In this document: positions 59,801 through 64,000 of the stretch, in pieces | Numbering within the stretch: the first letter of the stretch is position 1 | How the letters are laid out: every line of letters starts with the position of its first letter | NCBI GenBank assembly: GCA_030549775.1 | Contig: CM060177.1 | Location: 28,701,014 to 28,765,013 of the forward strand | Origin: Tamarix chinensis | Lineage: Eukaryota > Streptophyta > Magnoliopsida > Caryophyllales > Tamaricaceae | DNA length: 64,000 nt | Reading direction: 5' to 3' | Made by a program: the position numbers and the translations under genes | The notes under the pieces: model-generated | The model's input: only the letters and a program-made list of their open reading frames with translations | The model's database searches: none | What the model was told of the DNA's origin: nothing

Positions 59801-60480
59801 AATCTTGACTTGCACCATAATCGGGCATCACCATAAATATTGACCTAAATTCAAAAACCTTAACATCTATTGTAGCAGGAAAAAAAAATAGTCCTTATCC
59901 ATCCAGGCATTCATCTTCAATCAAGATTCTCAAAAAAAGTCGGAAAAAGGATGAGGTTAAGGAAATACCAAAGGTATATGTAGAAAGGAACCTACTAGAT
60001 GGATTTTACAAGTAGATACCATAAAATAATAGTGCGGTCGCAGTTGCAGTTTCGGAACATCACAAATGATAAATTATGTGTCGCAATGCAAAAATAAATA
60101 AATAAATATCCACAATATGATATAAACCTTAGTCATTGATCACTTAATTCGTTGTACAATTATAAATTAGTGTTCCATATCATATTAGAAATATTTAAAT
60201 AACTGAGTATGATAAATTATACTAATAATACTACATTAACTTGTAAAGAGAAACAAGACGTGTTATTAGTGGAAGATCCATACAAGTACATGTAAAGTTG
60301 ATGAATAACAATACATTATTGTAATTCAATAGTCACTTAATCCAAGATATATATAATAAATAAATAAGAAATTATTACAAACCATAATATTAAACATAAT
60401 GTTCTACAATAACTACCACCAGACGAAATGTCGTGGATGATCATCTTGTTGGTCTGATCTATAAGAAACATTATAGTTAT
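59801..60480. other. Noncoding segment
   Basis: No coding recognised. GTGCGGTCGCAGTTGCAGTT at 60032 is a GC-rich phrase of the kind found in dispersed plant repeats; no ends found. Confidence 0.45.
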
Positions 60481-60489
60481 TGTAAACAT

Positions 60490-63370
60490 CTTCTATGCTA
60501 AGTATATCAAAATTGAAAAATGATAATAGAAATTGTGGATATTGTGTTTAAGAATAACTCTCATCTTATGGTGGTGCTACACCAAATTGAGACAAATACT
60601 TTGGGTTTCAATTCTGATTTGGATGATGGTAGTAGTAATTTGGATGGGGATTTTGTAGTTGTGCTAATGGCATACCAATGTTTTCAAAGTTTTCATAGCT
60701 AGTGAAAATGTGATAATCACAATATAAATTTTGTCCTTGATCTATTCTAACCAACTAGGTGTGGTGTGATATGTCAAGTTACAATAACAACAATATCCAT
60801 GCATGGATTCACAAGGTTGATAGGCAATATGATTGAATTGATGAAATCTGACCAAAGTGAGCTGGGCGGCGACCACTTGTACTTTTAGACCTCTTCTACC
60901 ACAATCACGAGTCGGTCGATCATCACCATCTCCATGAAAAATATAGCCGATTTGCCCATTTGATCCAATATTATCATATCCATGCACAACCCTTTTCCCC
61001 CTCCTCCAATAACATTATAATCTTCATCACTCACACTCGGATGAAAATCAGATACGCCATGGAGCTCATTTATAACCTGAGAGCCGTGATCAACATCCTA
61101 CTAGATTAGATTATCTTCCCTCAGTTCTGATACTTGAAAGCTACTACAACTTCCATGAACTTAATTATCATCATCATCCAAGTCATTACACAAAGATGTT
61201 TGATTATTTTCATCACTAATATCAAGCAAAGGATTTTCTAGCTCTTCTAGACGAGGATCCAAAACATCATATTTATATATGTAATATTTCCATCTCAATT
61301 TGGATTTTCTTTGTAAAACCTCTTATTTTTAGTCTCATATTATATTGAGCGTAAACAATCAAGTTTAATTTTCTATCTTCCAACCTATTTTTGGACTTGA
61401 TAAGTTGATATGCATCAAACTGAAAGTGATCCAAATTCTTTTACAATTTGATGCAAAGGAAGTAACACTTAAGATTTTCATTACAATCCCCTTAAGATGT
61501 GAAGCAGAATCACCGTATATATTCCACCATTTAGCTGAAATTATAAAGTTTTATAATTAATATAAACTTATAAGGTATATCCATCAAAAACTAAGATGAT
61601 ATAATATAACCTAAGTACTTGGTAAATTTAATGGCTCTTCATGTTGCATGGTTACTAAAATCTTCTTATTTGAAATTGTATATATCAAACTATACATTAA
61701 AGTTAAAGTTATAAATTGCCATCATTATTTAATACAAGAAAATGTAATATAAATTTAGATTATTGAGAAATTGAATTTAATTATCAATGTTTGGCTAGAG
61801 CCTTAGTATAAATTTTTTCAATCCTTGCATCACTTCTTAACCCTCTCTAATGTATACGAATTAAGGGTTAAAGAAATATGCTTTTAAAATTCACTTGTAA
61901 ATGAAATAACAATATAGTGATATATTTTACATTGACATCTACTTTGCTAAATGAAATAGAAATTAAAAGAACTTTAAGATCATTATTGGTCTTAGTTTAG
62001 AACTTTCTTCCTTCATCCGTATGTCAGAAAATCAAACTTGGGTCCTATGATCATCATTCATTTTATTGTACTTGGTATGATTCCATTGTTCTGACTCCCA
62101 CATATTTCTAAACCTAGTCTTACGCCTCACAATATTCTCTAGCGCAATAAAGTTGGTACCAAGTCTAATTATGCCAAGTCGAAGAAACTCATAATCATTC
62201 ATGAATTGCAACATAATGGCCACCATGTTATCATATCTATATATGAAGATATATACGAATTAAGTAACCCTTCGAGCCATTTCAAGTACCTTATGAAGGT
62301 TAATCTATCATCCAATATAAGATATCCACAATGAGTAGCAAAACCTGTCCAATATAGATGTGGAAACTATTGCATCAATTTTTTTTCCTCCGGCCTTGAT
62401 CACAACTTTGTTATCTATATCACCACTTGTACAACTATCTAGAAACCAACTTCCTTAACCATCTTTTTTATTAGCCTAAAATAATAATTTACATCCTTGA
62501 ATTGGGTGGCATCAACAGATTTGTGGAAAAGTGTCCTGCCTTTTGAGTAAATCAAAAGGTTAATCAAGTGCATTTTAATTGGCCTGGTCCATCCATCACA
62601 CATGATTATAACTCCCCATTGCTTCCATTACGGTGACAGAATTGATCAATTCATTTAGTGATTGTTATTCTTTTAGATATACCTCTAAAAGCTCACAAGG
62701 GTCGGGTGGTGGTCCACAATCTCTTCTTTCATATATAGTTATCATCAACTTCATAAATGGAGATTCTATGGCATTGAATTGTACTTAATTATAAGTAATC
62801 TTGTTTCCTCGTGCATTTCCTTTGAAATTCTAAATGCATTCGCACTTAGATTTATTTTGGTATGTTTCTTCTTCAGAAGTTCTTTTTATCAAAAAACATC
62901 CATATATACTCTTTCGGTAGGAGTCAATGAAGGTCCATATCCATATGAACTAACTTTTTCTTACACTTGGGCTAGATGAGTGGTCCACTGCTCGAGGAGA
63001 TTATTTATGGCCACTTACACCTTAAGTATTCCATCCTATAGAGGTTTTGTTTGTATTCTAATTTTGCTTTGAAATTACTCCTCCTTAAAGTCACTTGAAC
63101 TGGTTATTCGTCTTCATAGTCATCTCAACCACTAAGTGTCATTTTTGTAATCTCTCCTTAAATGATAATATCTATTTTTTTTCTAACTTATTCTTTTTCA
63201 TTTTTGTAACAATTAGTCCATATTTCTTTGTACAATTGTTGACACATGATGACATTTTGCAACATTACCCTTAACATGACCTAAATACTCTTTTAGTCAA
63301 GTGATTTCTCCATTAATAACTTTAACACAAAATATACATTTAATTTTTTTTACGACTTCCATGATTCCAT
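60490..63370 (-). pseudogene. hAT transposase pseudogene (BED/DUF659/dimerisation)
   Basis: A decayed hAT-family transposase gene on the minus strand. BED zinc finger, near 63360-63220: KKIKCIFCVKVINGEIT, then LGHVKGNVAKCHHVSTIVQR. DUF659 catalytic region, 62640-62250: GVIIMCDGWTRPIKMHLINL, GRTLFHKSVDATQFKDV and LYWTGFATHCGYLILDD. Next (62226-62032) FLRLGIIRLGTNFIALENIV and FRNMWESEQWNHTKYNKM. Dimer_Tnp_hAT, about 61540-61390: WNIYGDSASHLKGIVMKILS and TSFASNCKRIWITFSLMHIN. An acidic tail and a Gly-rich segment follow to 60490. AT-rich gaps may be introns. Stops break several modules (for example after KEVGF near 62440). Terminal inverted repeats not identified. Confidence 0.88.
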
Positions 63371-63479
63371 CCACTAGTATATTAAAAACCCATTACATAT
63401 AAATAACTATTTTAATAGTTCATTTAACTAATTACATTACATACATATTGCATAGTCACTAAACATATCTCGTCGAATA

Positions 63480-63725
63480 AACGGTAGTGCTGCTCCTAGC
63501 GGTCATGGTAATATGGTTAGAGATGTTGCTTGAAATTTTGAAGAGTAAGGATGGAAGTTGTCAAAAAATTAAGCATAGTTATTGTTTTAAAGTTATCAAT
63601 GGAGGAATCACACAACTAAAAAGCATTCATTTTGTTTCAAGGGTAATGTAGCAAAACGTGATTATATCAACAAATGTACGAAGAAATATGGAGCAAATGT
63701 TACAACAAATGAAAAAGCATAAGCT

Positions 63726-63756
<31 letters not shown>

Positions 63757-63760
63757 TCTT
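63480..63760 (+). pseudogene. Second hAT transposase N-terminus (BED), plus strand
   Basis: On the plus strand, KIKHSYCFKVINGGITQLKS (63575-63635) and then NVRRNMEQMLQQMKKHK (63675-63720) match a BED zinc finger and the following linker of plant hAT transposases. The first zinc cysteine is replaced (H-S-Y-C), and a stop lies in between (VM-stop-QN). It faces away from the minus-strand hAT gene about 120 bp to its left. The frame then runs into a GA repeat encoding Arg-Glu; 63760-63921 stays open but is not recognised. Continuation lies beyond the window. Confidence 0.75.
63726..63756. repeat. (GA)n microsatellite
   Basis: About 15 GA units with one interruption. Confidence 0.93.
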
Positions 63761-64000
63761 TCATTCAAAAAGAGATTACAAGAATAATACTTGGTGGTGA
63801 AGATGAATTTGAATATGAATATGAACAAATCATATATAGAATGGAGCATTATGAATATTATCACAAAGTGAAAGTAGTTGTTAACAACCTCCTTGATCAA
63901 TGGACCACTCATCTAGCCTAAGTGTAAGAGGAAATCGGGGTTCGAATACGCACCTTTATTTACTCCCATATAAATGTTAGCAACCATTGATGTTTCTTGA

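Overview
The window is a stretch of a large, repeat-rich flowering-plant nuclear genome. The evidence is AT-rich sequence packed with plant-type Ty1/copia and Ty3/gypsy LTR retrotransposons, a plant L1-type LINE, CACTA and hAT DNA transposons and small non-autonomous elements, plus the last exon of one plant host gene, a MACPF-domain protein of the At4g24290/At1g14780/CAD1 type. The species cannot be named from sequence alone. No rRNA, tRNA, organellar insert or CRISPR was recognised.

Layout. 1-3637: decayed AT-rich sequence with LTR-like scraps. 3638-19675: a three-level nest. An old copia element (LTRs about 587 bp, strongly diverged) was split in its protease region by a gypsy element (6311-17261, LTRs 832/833 bp, TSD CATCA). 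That element was itself split in its reverse transcriptase by a 4.18-kb sequence (9791-13972, TSD GAGGA) that looks like a solo long LTR and carries two unusual tandem-repeat arrays. 20840-24430: a second decayed copia on the minus strand. 24430-26787: AT-rich sequence and degenerate G/T-rich repeats. 26800-32575: a decayed minus-strand LINE (ORF1, endonuclease, RT, zf-RVT), interrupted by a 1.08-kb solo-LTR-like insert. 32588-37545: repeats, including an array of imperfect hairpins of about 45 bp. 37569-38215: a decayed ORF of unknown family. 38534-47900: a decayed plus-strand CACTA element (subterminal repeats, TNP2 transposase, DUF4216-type region, second transposon protein, Ulp1-like tail).

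49600-50229 is the only host-gene coding sequence seen: the terminal MACPF exon, minus strand, with an intact frame and a splice acceptor. No upstream exon is recognised in the remaining 13.8 kb, so the preceding intron probably exceeds 13.7 kb. That putative intron holds a young chromovirus (51884-57261, two identical 405-bp LTRs, TSD GCTTA) of Reina type, a clean solo LTR (57800-59795, TSD CAGTG) with a CCGG-rich MITE inside it, and two decayed hAT transposase genes arranged head to head.

Nearly all transposon genes are dead by stops, frameshifts or lost catalytic residues. The exception is the Reina pol frame (982 aa, all catalytic motifs present), although its gag is frameshifted and an in-frame TAG separates protease from RT. 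No new cellular pathway is evident. The least explained signals are the hairpin repeat arrays at 10.5-10.9 kb and 33.5-34.4 kb, the unknown ORF at 37.6 kb, and pol frames running into the 3' LTR in two independent gypsy elements.
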